Assembly: GCF_016862775.1 (NCBI RefSeq)
Contig: NZ_BONP01000002.1
Location: forward strand, 186,001 to 250,000
Direction: 5' to 3'
DNA length: 64,000 bases
Origin: Cellulomonas phragmiteti
GTDB taxonomy: Bacteria > Actinomycetota > Actinomycetes > Actinomycetales > Cellulomonadaceae
The number at the start of each line of letters is the position of its first letter. Position 1 is the stretch's first letter. The translations under genes and the position numbers were made by a program. The notes beneath the pieces were generated by a model. It saw nothing but the letters and a program-made list of their open reading frames with translations, was not told the DNA's origin and did no database searches. Positions 1-8,178 of this stretch are shown one piece after another.

Positions 1-1029
1 TTCCCCGCGACCGGCAGCTGGTCCACCTGGCAGACGATGTCGGTGCAGGTGCAGATCCCCCAGGGCAACGCCAACACCGTGCGGCTCGTCACCACGGGCA
101 CCGAGGGCCCCAACATCGACAGCGTGCGTGCGACCGGGTGGACCGAGACCTCCAGCGCCAAGCGCCTGCGCTACGACAGCTACGGGGCGTACGCCCAGCA
201 CCTCGAGGACTTCGTCACCTACATGCGCGGGCAGGGCGTCGACCTGTACGCCATCTCCGTGCAGAACGAGCCCGACTACGCGCACGAGTGGACGGCGTGG
301 ACGCCGGCGGAGATCACGCGGTTCATGCGCGAGCACGCCGGGCGCATCAGCACCCGCGTCATCGCGCCCGAGTCGTTCCAGTACATCAAGTCGCTGTCCG
401 ACCCGATCCTCGACGACCCGCAGGCGCTGGCCAACATGGACATCCTCGGCGCGCACCTCTACGGCACGTCGTACGCCAACTTCCCCTACCCCAAGTTCCA
501 GCAGCAGGGGCAGGGCAAGGAGCTGTGGATGACGGAGGTCTACTACCCGAACAGCGAGATGACGTCGGGCAACCGCTGGCCCGAGTCGCTCGAGGTCGCC
601 CGGCACATGCACCACGCCATGACGGACGCGCAGTTCCAGGCGTACGTGTGGTGGTACATCCGCCGCGGGTACGGCCCCCTGCAGGAGGACGGGTCCATCA
701 GCAAGCGCGGCTACGCGATGGCGCACTTCTCGAAGTTCGTGCGGCCCGGCGCCGTCCGCATCGAGACCACCGCCACCCCCCGCCAGGGCGTGTACGTCTC
801 GGCGTACCAGAACACCGACGGCAAGGTCGCGGTGGTCGTGGTCAACCAGAGCACGACGCGGGTCGCGCAGCCGGTCACCGTGCGCGGCACCAGCACGTCG
901 CGCGTCACGTCGTACACGACGGACGCGGGGCGCAACCTCGCGCAGCAGACGGGCATCGGGCTGAGCAACGGGACCTTCACGGCCACGCTGCCGGCGCAGA
1001 GCGTCACGACGTTCGTCGTGGACCGCTGA
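1..1029 (+). CDS. GH30 glucuronoxylanase, C-terminal part, preceded by CBM6-like end (5' partial)
   Basis: The frame is open at the left edge, so the true start is outside the window. Roughly the first 45 residues (FPATGSWSTWQT ... GPNIDSV) look like the end of a CBM6/CBM35 carbohydrate-binding module. From about residue 53 the protein matches the middle and end of subfamily 8 glycoside hydrolase family 30 xylanases of the XynC type. The acid/base Glu lies in SVQNEPDYA, the nucleophile Glu in WMTEVYYPN, and YIRRGYGP carries the Arg that reads methylglucuronic acid side chains in this subfamily. The C-terminal beta side domain is present and ends in TTFVVDR. The first third of the barrel expected before SAKRLRYD is missing. 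The family cleaves glucuronoxylan outside the cell. The domain calls are firm; whether the product is active is not. Confidence 0.85.
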   Translation, partial: FPATGSWSTWQTMSVQVQIPQGNANTVRLVTTGTEGPNIDSVRATGWTETSSAKRLRYDSYGAYAQHLEDFVTYMRGQGVDLYAISVQNEPDYAHEWTAWTPAEITRFMREHAGRISTRVIAPESFQYIKSLSDPILDDPQALANMDILGAHLYGTSYANFPYPKFQQQGQGKELWMTEVYYPNSEMTSGNRWPESLEVARHMHHAMTDAQFQAYVWWYIRRGYGPLQEDGSISKRGYAMAHFSKFVRPGAVRIETTATPRQGVYVSAYQNTDGKVAVVVVNQSTTRVAQPVTVRGTSTSRVTSYTTDAGRNLAQQTGIGLSNGTFTATLPAQSVTTFVVDR

Positions 1030-1045
1030 CGCCACCACGCCCGCG

Positions 1046-1077
1046 CGGCGGCACCCGGGACGTCCCGGGTGCCGCCG
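1046..1077. terminator. Bidirectional hairpin terminator
   Basis: Perfect inverted repeat with 15-bp arms (CGGCGGCACCCGGGA and its complement) around a 2-nt centre. It lies between the stop of the xylanase and the stop of the convergent gene at 1078-1992, so it can end both transcripts. Confidence 0.75.
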
Positions 1078-1992
1078 TCAGCGTGCGGCGAGCCGATTGA
1101 GCACCGCGCCGAGCTCGTCGTGCACCTCGACGGCGACGCGCCCCTCGTCGTCGAGCCGGCTGACGCGCGTCAGCGCACCGTCGCGCCACCAGTACACGGA
1201 CGGCGAGACGCCGCCCGCTGCCGTGGACCACATCTTTGCCGCGCCGCCGGCCAGGGTCTGCAGGGCCGTGACCACCCCGGAGTCGACGGGCACGTGGAAC
1301 AGCAGGTCCGTGCGGCTGGGGACGGCGACGAGCACGCCGTCGGGGTAGCTGCGCTCGCCGTGCAGGGAGCGCAGCACGTCGGCGAGCACCAGCACCTTGC
1401 TCGCGACGTACACGGACTCCCCGGAGAGCATCTCGAGGCGCGCACCGCCCTCGAGCTCCATGACCTCGTGCTCGACGGGCTCGGCCAGCAGGCGCGCGCG
1501 GCCGGCGGCGAGCAGCCGGTCGAGGCCGACACGCTCGACGTCGTCGTCGCCGAGCGTGGCGACGGTCGCGGGGAAGTCCGCGACGAGCACCTGCAGCAGG
1601 CCGTCGACGACCTCGGTGGCGTAGCCGAGGCGGGCGAGCACCGGCTCGGGCAGCTGGTCGACCGCGGCGACCCGCAGGACCGCGATGTCGAGCAGCTCCT
1701 CCGGGCTCAGGCTGTCGGGGCCGGGCGGCGGGTTGAGCACCTGGTCGACGTGCCGGGCGACGACGGCCGGCCACGCGGCACGTCCCCCGGAGCCGTGGCA
1801 CGTCGCGGCCAGGTTCCACAGGCCGAAGTCGCGGCCGTCGGTGGCCGCGAGGTGGTCGTCGTGGACGACGACCTCGCAGCCGGCGCGCCGGAAGGCGTCG
1901 GCGGCGATCCCGCGCAGGTGCGCGGCGTCGTCCACCGTGAGGAACGGCAACGCCTCGTCCATCGTCGCGGCCTTGCGCGAGAACCACCCCAT
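1078..1992 (-). CDS. Hypothetical protein, 304 aa
   Basis: I do not recognise the family with confidence. The ATG at 1992 is chosen because AGGGGG lies about 8 nt upstream and the reading starts cleanly with MGWFSRK; the frame continues further upstream but becomes Arg/Pro-rich and non-protein-like. The product is soluble, acidic and Leu/Val-rich, without signal peptide or membrane segment. It contains HVPVDSGVVTALQTLAGG and a Trp-rich stretch near the C-terminus (SVYWWRDGALTRVSRL). The layout faintly recalls DUF1444-type cytosolic proteins, but no diagnostic motif supports that. It is convergent with the xylanase and oriented like the hexapeptide-repeat gene upstream. Confidence 0.7.
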   Translation of the reverse strand: MGWFSRKAATMDEALPFLTVDDAAHLRGIAADAFRRAGCEVVVHDDHLAATDGRDFGLWNLAATCHGSGGRAAWPAVVARHVDQVLNPPPGPDSLSPEELLDIAVLRVAAVDQLPEPVLARLGYATEVVDGLLQVLVADFPATVATLGDDDVERVGLDRLLAAGRARLLAEPVEHEVMELEGGARLEMLSGESVYVASKVLVLADVLRSLHGERSYPDGVLVAVPSRTDLLFHVPVDSGVVTALQTLAGGAAKMWSTAAGGVSPSVYWWRDGALTRVSRLDDEGRVAVEVHDELGAVLNRLAAR

Positions 1993-2138
1993 GCTCGTCC
2001 CCCTGCGTCCGGGCGGCCCGCGGCCGCGTCGTCCCACAGGGTGCCGCAGGCACGCGGCTGCGCGGGCCCGCTCGGGCACGCGTCACCCGTGCGGATCAGC
2101 GGCCGGCGGGCCTGCGGTGGGGGGTCAGGCCGTGGGGT

Positions 2139-2555
2139 TCAGGCCGCGAGGACGTGCGGCGCGACGCCGCTGCGCGGGACGTGCGCGCCCTCGGCGACGC
2201 GCGCCTCCGGCTCGACGACGAGCCCCGCGTCCAGCTGGGCCCGGGCACCGACGTCGACGCGTGCGCCCAGGCGCGCGGAGCGCCCGACGACCGCGTCGCG
2301 GCCGACGTGCACGTGCGAGCCCAGCCGGGCGCGCTGCTGCACGACGGCTCCGGGTTCCAGCCAGCAGAACTTGCCGACGGACGCGCCGGCCTCGACGACG
2401 GCGCCCGGGTCGACCCACGCGGAGTCGGCCACGTACGCGGTCGCGTCGACCGTCGCTCCCTTGGCGACGAGGCCGCCGCCGTTCTCGTGTCGCTGGTAGC
2501 GGACGACCTTGCCGTCCTCGGTCTCGAGTTCCTCGTATCTCTTCATCCTGCTCAT
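2139..2555 (-). CDS. Hexapeptide-repeat (left-handed beta-helix) protein
   Basis: A protein of 138 aa in which most residues from about 28 to 125 form imperfect hexapeptide repeats with an aliphatic residue every sixth position (for example VDATAYV, VDPGAVV, VGRDAVV, LGARVDV). This is the pattern of left-handed parallel beta-helix proteins such as gamma-carbonic anhydrases and acyltransferases. The metal-binding His triad of active gamma-carbonic anhydrases is not apparent and no acyltransferase catalytic domain is attached, so substrate and activity cannot be named. Start ATG at 2555 (MSRMKRYEEL); a second ATG at 2546 is possible. It lies upstream of the hypothetical gene on the same strand and divergent from the GntP permease. 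Confidence 0.75.
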   Translation of the reverse strand: MSRMKRYEELETEDGKVVRYQRHENGGGLVAKGATVDATAYVADSAWVDPGAVVEAGASVGKFCWLEPGAVVQQRARLGSHVHVGRDAVVGRSARLGARVDVGARAQLDAGLVVEPEARVAEGAHVPRSGVAPHVLAA

Positions 2556-2705
2556 CGGAACGATCCGACAGCAGGCCGTGTTCCCGGGCCAACCCCACTC
2601 ACAGGACCTTCACGGGCCCTCCCGGTGGCCGCCCCCGACGCCCTGGACCACAGTGAGCCCAGGGGGCGACGGGCCCCGTCCGCGCGTCGAGACCAGGGGG
2701 ATGCC

Positions 2706-4085
2706 GTGCCACCGCAGGACTGGGAGCAGACACTGGGAGCCGGGCCGCTGCTCGGCATCGCCGCCGCCGCCATCGCCCTGCTGCTGTTCCTCATCATCCG
2801 GCTGCGGCTGCACGCGTTCCTCGCGCTCATCCTCGTCTCGCTCGTCACGGCGTTCGCGACGGGGGTGCCGGCGGGCTCGGTGGTCGACGTCATCACCTCG
2901 GGGTTCGGGACGACGCTGGGGTCGGTCGCGCTGCTGGTCGGGCTCGGCGCCATGCTCGGGCGGCTGGTCGAGACGTCGGGCGGGGCCGCGGTGATGGCCG
3001 AGACGCTGGTGCAGCGGTTCGGGGAGAAGCGCGCCCCGCTCGCGCTGGGCATCGCCTCGCTGATCTTCGGGTTCCCGATCTTCTTCGACGCCGGCCTGGT
3101 CGTCATGCTGCCCATCGTGTTCGCCGTGGCCCGGCGCCTGGGCGGCTCGGTGCTGACCTTCGGGCTGCCGACAGCCGGCGCGTTCTCGGTCATGCACGTG
3201 TTCGTCCCCCCGCACCCCGGCCCCGTCGCGGCCTCCGAGCTGCTGGGCGCCGACCCCGGCATGGTGATCCTGCTGGGCCTGGTCGTCGCGCTGCCGACGT
3301 GGTACGTCAGCTCCTACCTGTACGGGGTGTGGGCCGGGCGGCGCTGGCAGCTGCCGGTGCCGGACCTGCTGGGCACGTCGGAGGAGCAGCCGGACAACCC
3401 GCCGAGCCTGGGCACCGTGCTCGGGGTCCTGCTGCTGCCGCTCGTGCTGATCTTCGTCAACACCGGCCTCGACACGCTGCGCAGCGCCGGGGTCGTCGAC
3501 GGGGACGCGGCCTGGGTGCAGGTCGCCCGGGCCGTCGGGGCGACGCCGGTGGCGCTGCTCATCGCCGTCCTCGTCGCCGCGTGGGTCATGGGCAAGCGGC
3601 GCGGCCGGGACGCCTCGACGATCGAGCGGCTCCTGGAGTCGGCGCTGGGGCCGGTCTGCTCGGTCATCCTCATCACCGGCGCCGGCGGCATGTTCGGCGC
3701 GGTGCTGCGGGCCTCGGGCATCGGCGGCGCGCTGGAGGAGGCGCTGGGCGACATCGGCCTGCCCGTCATCGTCGCGGGGTTCCTGCTGGCCACGGTGCTG
3801 CGGGTCGCGCAGGGGTCCGCGACGGTCGCGCTCATCACGACCGCGGGCCTCATCCAGCCCGCGGTGGCCGGCGGGGACTTCAGCTCCGTGCAGCTCGCCG
3901 CGATCGTCCTGGCCGTGGCCGCCGGGTCCGTCATGGCGTCGCACGTCAACGACTCGGGCTTCTGGCTGGTCGGCCGGTTCTTCGGCATGGACGTGCGCAC
4001 GACGCTCAAGACGTGGACCGTCATGGAGACGATCATCGGCACGATGGGCTTCGCCATCGCGTTCCTCGTGTTCAGCGTGGGCTGA
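2706..4085 (+). CDS. GntP-family gluconate/organic acid permease
   Basis: A polytopic membrane protein of 459 aa, the usual size for GntP gluconate:H+ symporters. The GTG start at 2706 follows AGGGGG with 5-nt spacing. Family features are visible in order: a hydrophobic N-terminus, SLIFGFPIFFDAGLVVMLPI (the conserved FF-D-G segment), HVFVPPHPGPVAASELLGAD, a cytoplasmic loop near residue 225, and in the C-terminal half SATVALITTAGLIQP followed by SHVNDSGFWLVGRFFG. These match GntP/GntT/DsdX permeases, which import gluconate or related sugar acids. No gluconate kinase is adjacent, so the exact substrate is open; uptake of uronic or aldonic acids released from xylan would fit the neighbouring xylanase. 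Confidence 0.9.
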   Translation: MPPQDWEQTLGAGPLLGIAAAAIALLLFLIIRLRLHAFLALILVSLVTAFATGVPAGSVVDVITSGFGTTLGSVALLVGLGAMLGRLVETSGGAAVMAETLVQRFGEKRAPLALGIASLIFGFPIFFDAGLVVMLPIVFAVARRLGGSVLTFGLPTAGAFSVMHVFVPPHPGPVAASELLGADPGMVILLGLVVALPTWYVSSYLYGVWAGRRWQLPVPDLLGTSEEQPDNPPSLGTVLGVLLLPLVLIFVNTGLDTLRSAGVVDGDAAWVQVARAVGATPVALLIAVLVAAWVMGKRRGRDASTIERLLESALGPVCSVILITGAGGMFGAVLRASGIGGALEEALGDIGLPVIVAGFLLATVLRVAQGSATVALITTAGLIQPAVAGGDFSSVQLAAIVLAVAAGSVMASHVNDSGFWLVGRFFGMDVRTTLKTWTVMETIIGTMGFAIAFLVFSVG

Positions 4086-4166
4086 CGGGCAGGTGCCTCG
4101 TGCCCGCCCGGCAGCGGCCCGCCGCCCGCCCGGCGCGCGCCGGGGGTGCGTGCGAGGATCGGGCGC

Positions 4167-4634
4167 ATGACGACCGACCAGGACGCCGCGAGCGTCATCA
4201 CGGACCCGCTGGCGAACGCGGGTGACACGCAGCTGTGGCTCGAGCGCACCGGCACGCGGCAGTACGTGGGCCGCAGCTCACGCGGCGGCGAGGTCCGCAT
4301 CGGCTCGGTGGGCGACCCGGACTCCTTCTCCCCCGGGGAGCTGCTGAAGATCGCGCTGGGGGCGTGCACGGGCCTGTCGAGCGACGCGGCCCTCGCCCGG
4401 CGCCTGGGCGACGACGTCCCGGTGACCATCCGCGTGGGCGGGCTGGCCCACCCCACGGAGGACCGCTACCCGGCGCTGACCGAGGTGCTCGAGGTCGACC
4501 TGTCGTCGCTGGACGACGCCGCCCGCGAGCGGCTGCTCACGGTCGTGCACCGCGCCGTCGCGGAGCACTGCACGGTCGGGCGCACCCTCGAGCACGGGGC
4601 GAGCACGACGCTGACCGTCGGCGGGGAGCGCTGA
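4167..4634 (+). CDS. OsmC/Ohr-family peroxiredoxin-like protein
   Basis: A protein of 155 aa, typical length for OsmC. The two reactive cysteines stand in family positions: the first in IALGACTGLSSDAA on the central helix, the second in VAEHCTVGRTLEHG, a near-exact OsmC C-terminal motif. These proteins reduce organic hydroperoxides in the cytoplasm using a Cys pair and lipoyl or dithiol donors. ATG 4167 is chosen because GAGGAT lies just upstream, which could serve as a ribosome-binding site or as a weak -10 box of a leaderless promoter. The next gene starts 1 nt after the TGA, so the two are probably co-translated. Confidence 0.9.
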   Translation: MTTDQDAASVITDPLANAGDTQLWLERTGTRQYVGRSSRGGEVRIGSVGDPDSFSPGELLKIALGACTGLSSDAALARRLGDDVPVTIRVGGLAHPTEDRYPALTEVLEVDLSSLDDAARERLLTVVHRAVAEHCTVGRTLEHGASTTLTVGGER

Positions 4635-4635
4635 C

Positions 4636-5376
4636 GTGCCGCGGCTCGTCGAGCAGGCCCTCGAGAAGGCCGTGACGATCCCGTCGGCGACCATCCACGC
4701 GCACGTCGAGAGCGTGAAGCGCAAGAACCCGTCGGCCGGCCCGGAGGAGATCGTCCACCTCCTGGAGAAGGAGTACCTGCTGGTCGTCGCCGGCACCGGC
4801 GGCGCGGTCGGTGCCGCGGCGGCCGCACCGATCGTCGGCACGGGGCTGGCGACGGCGCTGACGGTGAGCGACGTCGCGACGTTCTTCGGGGCGTCGGCCG
4901 CGTTCTCCCTGGCCGTCGCGTCGGTGCACGGCATCGAGGTCGCGGACACCGAGCGCCGCAAGGCGCTCCTGCTCGCGTCGCTGCTGGGCGACTCCGGCGC
5001 CAAGGTCATCGGCGACGCCACCGAGATCACGACCATCCGCGTCGGCAAGCTGCTGCTGACCCGCATGCCGATGGGCACGGTGAAGAAGGTCAACAACCAG
5101 CTCACCCGCAAGCTGCTGCGCACGCAGGCGGCGCGGTTCGGCGGCGTGGCCCTGGGCCGGCTGGCGCCGTACGGGATCGGCGCGGCGATCGGCGTCGCCG
5201 GTGGCCGCGCGCTGGGTCAGACGGTCGTCAAGGGCGCGCGCCTGGCGTTCGGCCCGCCGCCGGCGACCTTCCCGCGCATCATCGAGGCCGACGCAGGCGT
5301 CCGCGCCCTGCCGTCCGGTGCGCCGGACGCCGTCGACGCTCCCCCGCGCCGCCGGCTGCTCGGCCGCCGCCGCTGA
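4636..5376 (+). CDS. Small-residue-rich membrane-associated protein (EcsC-like?)
   Basis: A protein of 246 aa starting with GTG at 4636, one nucleotide after the OsmC stop, which implies translational coupling. The N-terminal 45 residues are helical and charged (VESVKRKNP). They are followed by Gly/Ala-rich hydrophobic stretches at about 55-75, 80-100 and 178-198, and a basic, Arg-rich C-terminus (PPRRRLLGRRR). The pattern of amphipathic and glycine-zipper-like segments resembles EcsC-type proteins, but no motif settles this. It is probably associated with the inner membrane. Function unknown; the coupling to OsmC is the only context. Confidence 0.65.
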   Translation: MPRLVEQALEKAVTIPSATIHAHVESVKRKNPSAGPEEIVHLLEKEYLLVVAGTGGAVGAAAAAPIVGTGLATALTVSDVATFFGASAAFSLAVASVHGIEVADTERRKALLLASLLGDSGAKVIGDATEITTIRVGKLLLTRMPMGTVKKVNNQLTRKLLRTQAARFGGVALGRLAPYGIGAAIGVAGGRALGQTVVKGARLAFGPPPATFPRIIEADAGVRALPSGAPDAVDAPPRRRLLGRRR

Positions 5377-5434
5377 CACGTCGGCGGCGAGCCGCTTCCT
5401 CGACCGCCGTTGCCGTGAAGCGACATCCGGCTCC

Positions 5435-5474
5435 CTGCAACATTTTGCCGTGATCTGCAGTATTCTGCCGACAT
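5435..5474 (+). promoter_or_regulatory. Two tandem 20-bp repeats, each with a dyad: probable operator
   Basis: CTGCAACATTTTGCCGTGAT is followed directly by CTGCAGTATTCTGCCGACAT (15 of 20 identical). Each copy holds an inverted repeat, GCAA-CATT-TTGC and GCAG-TATT-CTGC; the arms differ between copies but the change is compensated on the other side. The block ends 28 bp before the start of the winged-helix nucleotidyltransferase gene, which suggests autoregulation. Confidence 0.55.
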
Positions 5475-5502
5475 CGGCACGATGCTGCAGGAAGGGGACG
5501 TC

Positions 5503-6153
5503 ATGGAATGGACGATGCCCGAGCGTGTCTTCGGGCCCAGCCTCGACACCTCGGTGCTTTTCGCCCTCTGGCGCGCCGGAACGCACCTCACCGGGGGCCA
5601 GGCGTACCGACTGACGGCGACCGGGTCGGAGCGGGGCGTGCGCTACGCGCTCGAACGTCTCGTCGCGCACGGCATCGTGACGTCCTGGTCGGTCGGGTCC
5701 GCCAACTTGTACGCCGTGAACCACGACCATCTGTCTTTCCCTGCGGTGGATGCCGCTTTCCGGGCCCTCAACCCCTGGACCGAGCTGGCGAGGCGCGTCG
5801 AGAGGCTCGTCGCCGAGGTACTCCCCCCCGACGCCCGCGGTAGCGGGCTGCGCCCACCCGACGTCACCGTCTGCGTCTTCGGCTCGGTCGCCCGCGGCAC
5901 CGCCGGCCCGGACTCCGACCTCGACCTGTTCGTCGTCGTGCCCGACGACGCCGAGGGCAGCGGGTACCTGGTCGAGCAGCTGGAGCTCCAGGGCAGGTCG
6001 TGGACAGGGCAACGCGTACAGGTCTACCTCGCGACGCACAGCGACCTCGCGCGGGCCCGCGCTGCCGGGGATCCGTTGATCGAGTCGTTGCGTGCCGATG
6101 CGCGCCGCGTCCTCGGGCCGTCCATCGACCACCTGCTCCGGAAGACGGCATGA
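5503..6153 (+). CDS. Winged-helix / MNT-type nucleotidyltransferase fusion (putative antitoxin)
   Basis: A protein of 216 aa. Residues about 8-75 look like a winged helix: a helical segment with GSERGVRYALERLVAHGIV and a wing ending in ANLYAVNHDHLSF. Residues about 110-140 hold the minimal nucleotidyltransferase signature VFGSVARGTAGPDSDLDLFV, with the GS motif and paired Asp residues of the DNA polymerase beta/MNT superfamily. MNT proteins serve as antitoxins that AMPylate HEPN toxins (type VII systems). The ATG at 5503 is preferred over one at 5482 because AGGAAGGGG lies 5 nt upstream. The next gene overlaps by 4 bp (ATGA) and has a HEPN-like motif, supporting a toxin-antitoxin reading. The fused DNA-binding domain would let the antitoxin act on its own operator. 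Confidence 0.75.
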   Translation: MEWTMPERVFGPSLDTSVLFALWRAGTHLTGGQAYRLTATGSERGVRYALERLVAHGIVTSWSVGSANLYAVNHDHLSFPAVDAAFRALNPWTELARRVERLVAEVLPPDARGSGLRPPDVTVCVFGSVARGTAGPDSDLDLFVVVPDDAEGSGYLVEQLELQGRSWTGQRVQVYLATHSDLARARAAGDPLIESLRADARRVLGPSIDHLLRKTA

Positions 6154-6557
6154 GTCCACGCAACGAGCCTCGCCGTCGACCCATGACGACCACTGACGTC
6201 CGGGTGCGCACCAAGGTCGCACGCGCGTACCTCGACGTCGCGATCCTGGTCGCCGAGGAGGACGAGGCACACCGCCAGGTCGCAGCCGGCCTCGCCTCGC
6301 TGGCGGCGATCGCAGCTGCCGACGCCATCTGCGGCGCCCGCCTCGGAGAGCGGTCCGCCGACCAGGACCACGCCCGGGCGGGCGACCTCCTCGCCACGAC
6401 GGCGCCGGACGGCACCGAGCTCGCCAGACACTTCCGCGAGGTGATCCGCGACAAGTCCAACGCCCACTACGGGACGACCTACCTCACGCACGACCGGGTC
6501 GTCGTCATGCTGCGTCGTGCGCAGCATCTGGTCGACGCGCTCGACGCTCTCGCCTGA
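6150..6557 (+). CDS. HEPN-like small protein (putative toxin)
   Basis: A protein of 135 aa, mostly helical and acidic. Start ATG 6150 overlaps the stop of the upstream nucleotidyltransferase gene (ATGA), with GGAAGA upstream; a second ATG at 6183 has no visible ribosome-binding site. The C-terminal third has REVIRDKSNAHYGTTYL, which contains the R-x5-H arrangement with a following Tyr expected for HEPN ribonuclease toxins. The preceding helix (EEDEAHRQVAAGLASLAAI) also fits HEPN four-helix proteins. Established knowledge: in HEPN/MNT pairs the toxin cleaves RNA and is silenced by AMPylation of a Tyr near the catalytic His. Assignment here rests on the motif and operon context, not on overall similarity. 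Confidence 0.65.
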   Translation: MSPRNEPRRRPMTTTDVRVRTKVARAYLDVAILVAEEDEAHRQVAAGLASLAAIAAADAICGARLGERSADQDHARAGDLLATTAPDGTELARHFREVIRDKSNAHYGTTYLTHDRVVVMLRRAQHLVDALDALA

Positions 6558-6610
6558 CCTCACCTCGGCGCAGACTCCTCCCCCGCACGCAGGGGTGAGG
6601 AACCGTCACG

Positions 6611-7603
6611 TCACCAGCGGGTGTGGACGTGCTCGCGGACCTGGTCGTCGTAGACCTGCTCGAGGGACGTCAGCGTCGCGTCGTCGAGGTCCGGGAACCG
6701 GTCGGTGGCCGCGTTGGCCTGCGCCTGGGCGGGGGTGCGCGCACCGGGGATGACGACGGAGACGCCCGGCTGCTGCACGATCCACTTGAGCGCGAGCTGC
6801 GCGGTCGTCATGCCCGACGGGGTCAGCGCCGCGACGTCCTGCGCCGCGGCCACGCCCACGTCGTAGGGCACGCCGGAGAACGTCTCGCCGACGTCGAACG
6901 CCTCGCCGTGGCGGTTGTAGGCGCGGTGGTCGTCCGACGCGAACTGCGTGTGCGCGTCGTACTTGCCGGACAGCAGCCCGGAGGCCAGCGGCACGCGCGC
7001 GATGATGCCGACGCCCGCCTCGGCCGCGGCCGGCAGCACCTGCTCGAGCGGCTTGCGACGGAACACATTGAGGATGATCTGCACGCTCGCGACGTGCGGG
7101 CGGGCGATCGCCGCGAGCGCCTCGTCGACCGTCTCGACCGAGACGCCGTACGCGGCGGTGCGGCCGTCCTCGACGAGGCGGTCGAGGGCGTCGAAGACCT
7201 CGTCGGTGTGGAACACCGACGTCGGCGGGCAGTGCAGCTGGACCAGGTCGAGCGTGTCGGTGCGCAGGTTCTCGCGGCTGCGGTCCGTCCACCGGCAGAA
7301 CGCGTCGTAGGTGTAGGCGCCCGGCTCGTGCGGGTCGGCGCGGCGGCCCATCTTGGTCGCGACGGTCACGCGCGCAGCCGCATCGGGACGCCCGGCGAGG
7401 AACGCGCCGATGGCCCGCTCGGAGCGGCCGTCCCCGTACACGTCGGCCGTGTCGAGGAACGTGACACCGGCGTCGACCGCCGCCTCGAGCACGCTCAGGG
7501 CGGTGTCGTCCGCGACCACGCCCCAGTCCCCGCCGAGCTGCCAGCAGCCCAGCCCGACGACCCCGACCTCACGACCCGTACGTCCCAGCACTCGCGTCTG
7601 CAT
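6611..7603 (-). CDS. Aldo/keto reductase
   Basis: A protein of 330 aa, the standard size of the family. The catalytic tetrad is visible: Asp and Tyr in FLDTADVYGDGRSE, Lys in VTVATKMG, and His in LVQLHCPPTS. Near the C-terminus SVVIPGARTPAQAQANAAA is the usual NADPH-binding segment. It is an oxidoreductase reducing aldehydes or ketones in the cytoplasm; the substrate is not predictable. The ATG at 7603 opens the motif MQTRVLGRTG, the canonical N-terminus. It is divergent from the SRPBCC gene at 7637 (33 bp apart) and convergent with the HEPN-like gene. Confidence 0.92.
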   Translation of the reverse strand: MQTRVLGRTGREVGVVGLGCWQLGGDWGVVADDTALSVLEAAVDAGVTFLDTADVYGDGRSERAIGAFLAGRPDAAARVTVATKMGRRADPHEPGAYTYDAFCRWTDRSRENLRTDTLDLVQLHCPPTSVFHTDEVFDALDRLVEDGRTAAYGVSVETVDEALAAIARPHVASVQIILNVFRRKPLEQVLPAAAEAGVGIIARVPLASGLLSGKYDAHTQFASDDHRAYNRHGEAFDVGETFSGVPYDVGVAAAQDVAALTPSGMTTAQLALKWIVQQPGVSVVIPGARTPAQAQANAATDRFPDLDDATLTSLEQVYDDQVREHVHTRW

Positions 7604-7636
7604 GCGCACGACGCTACCCCGCGCGAGGATCGTGGG

Positions 7637-8137
7637 GTGACCCGTGACGCCGCCCCGCCGCCCGCCCCCGGTACCGCCTCCGTGACGCGCGCCCTGCCGG
7701 TGCCGGCGGACGTGGCGTTCGCGGCCCTGACCGACGCGCGCCGCCACGGCGCCTGGGTGCCGATGACCCGGGTGGCCACGGACGGTCCGCCGCGGCTGGG
7801 CACGCGCGTGCGTGCGGTCTCCGGCCCCGGCGCGCGCCGGGGGCTGCCCGGCCTCGAGGACCGCATGGTGATCACGCGGTACCTGCCGCCCGGTGCTGAG
7901 CCGGGTGACGAGCCGGGCGTCGCGGAGTTCACCAAGCGCGGGCCGTGGCTGCTCGGGTCGGCGACGGTGGAGGTGCTGGCGACGTCGGCGACGACGTGCC
8001 GCGTGACGTGGTCGGAGCACGTGCCGCTGGCCGGGCCGCTGCCGCCCGCGCTGACGGCCCGGCTGACGGCGCCGCTGCTGGGGCTCATGCTGCGCGTGGT
8101 GCTGCGGCGGGCGGCGGCGGACCTCGCGGACGGCTGA
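7637..8137 (+). CDS. SRPBCC-superfamily (START-like) protein
   Basis: A protein of 166 aa starting at GTG 7637; GAGGAT about 6 nt upstream may be a ribosome-binding site or a weak -10 box. The order of elements is that of polyketide cyclase/START-like folds: a first strand ending in ALPVPADVAFAALTDARRH, a middle part with conserved Trp/Gly residues (GPWLLGSATVEVLA), a strand with TTCRVTWSEHVPL, and a long C-terminal helix ending in VLRRAAADLADG. These proteins bind hydrophobic ligands in a deep pocket. No ligand can be inferred. It is divergent from the aldo/keto reductase, with which it may share a promoter region. Confidence 0.8.
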   Translation: MTRDAAPPPAPGTASVTRALPVPADVAFAALTDARRHGAWVPMTRVATDGPPRLGTRVRAVSGPGARRGLPGLEDRMVITRYLPPGAEPGDEPGVAEFTKRGPWLLGSATVEVLATSATTCRVTWSEHVPLAGPLPPALTARLTAPLLGLMLRVVLRRAAADLADG

Positions 8138-8178
8138 CGGGCGCCGGCGGGCCGTCCTGCGGTTACGGGCGCGTTTCG

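Noticed and set aside
4129..4144. 7-bp hairpin after the GntP permease
   Set aside because: CCCGGCG/CGCCGGG is short and common in such GC-rich DNA, and it sits just before the next start; too weak to call a terminator.
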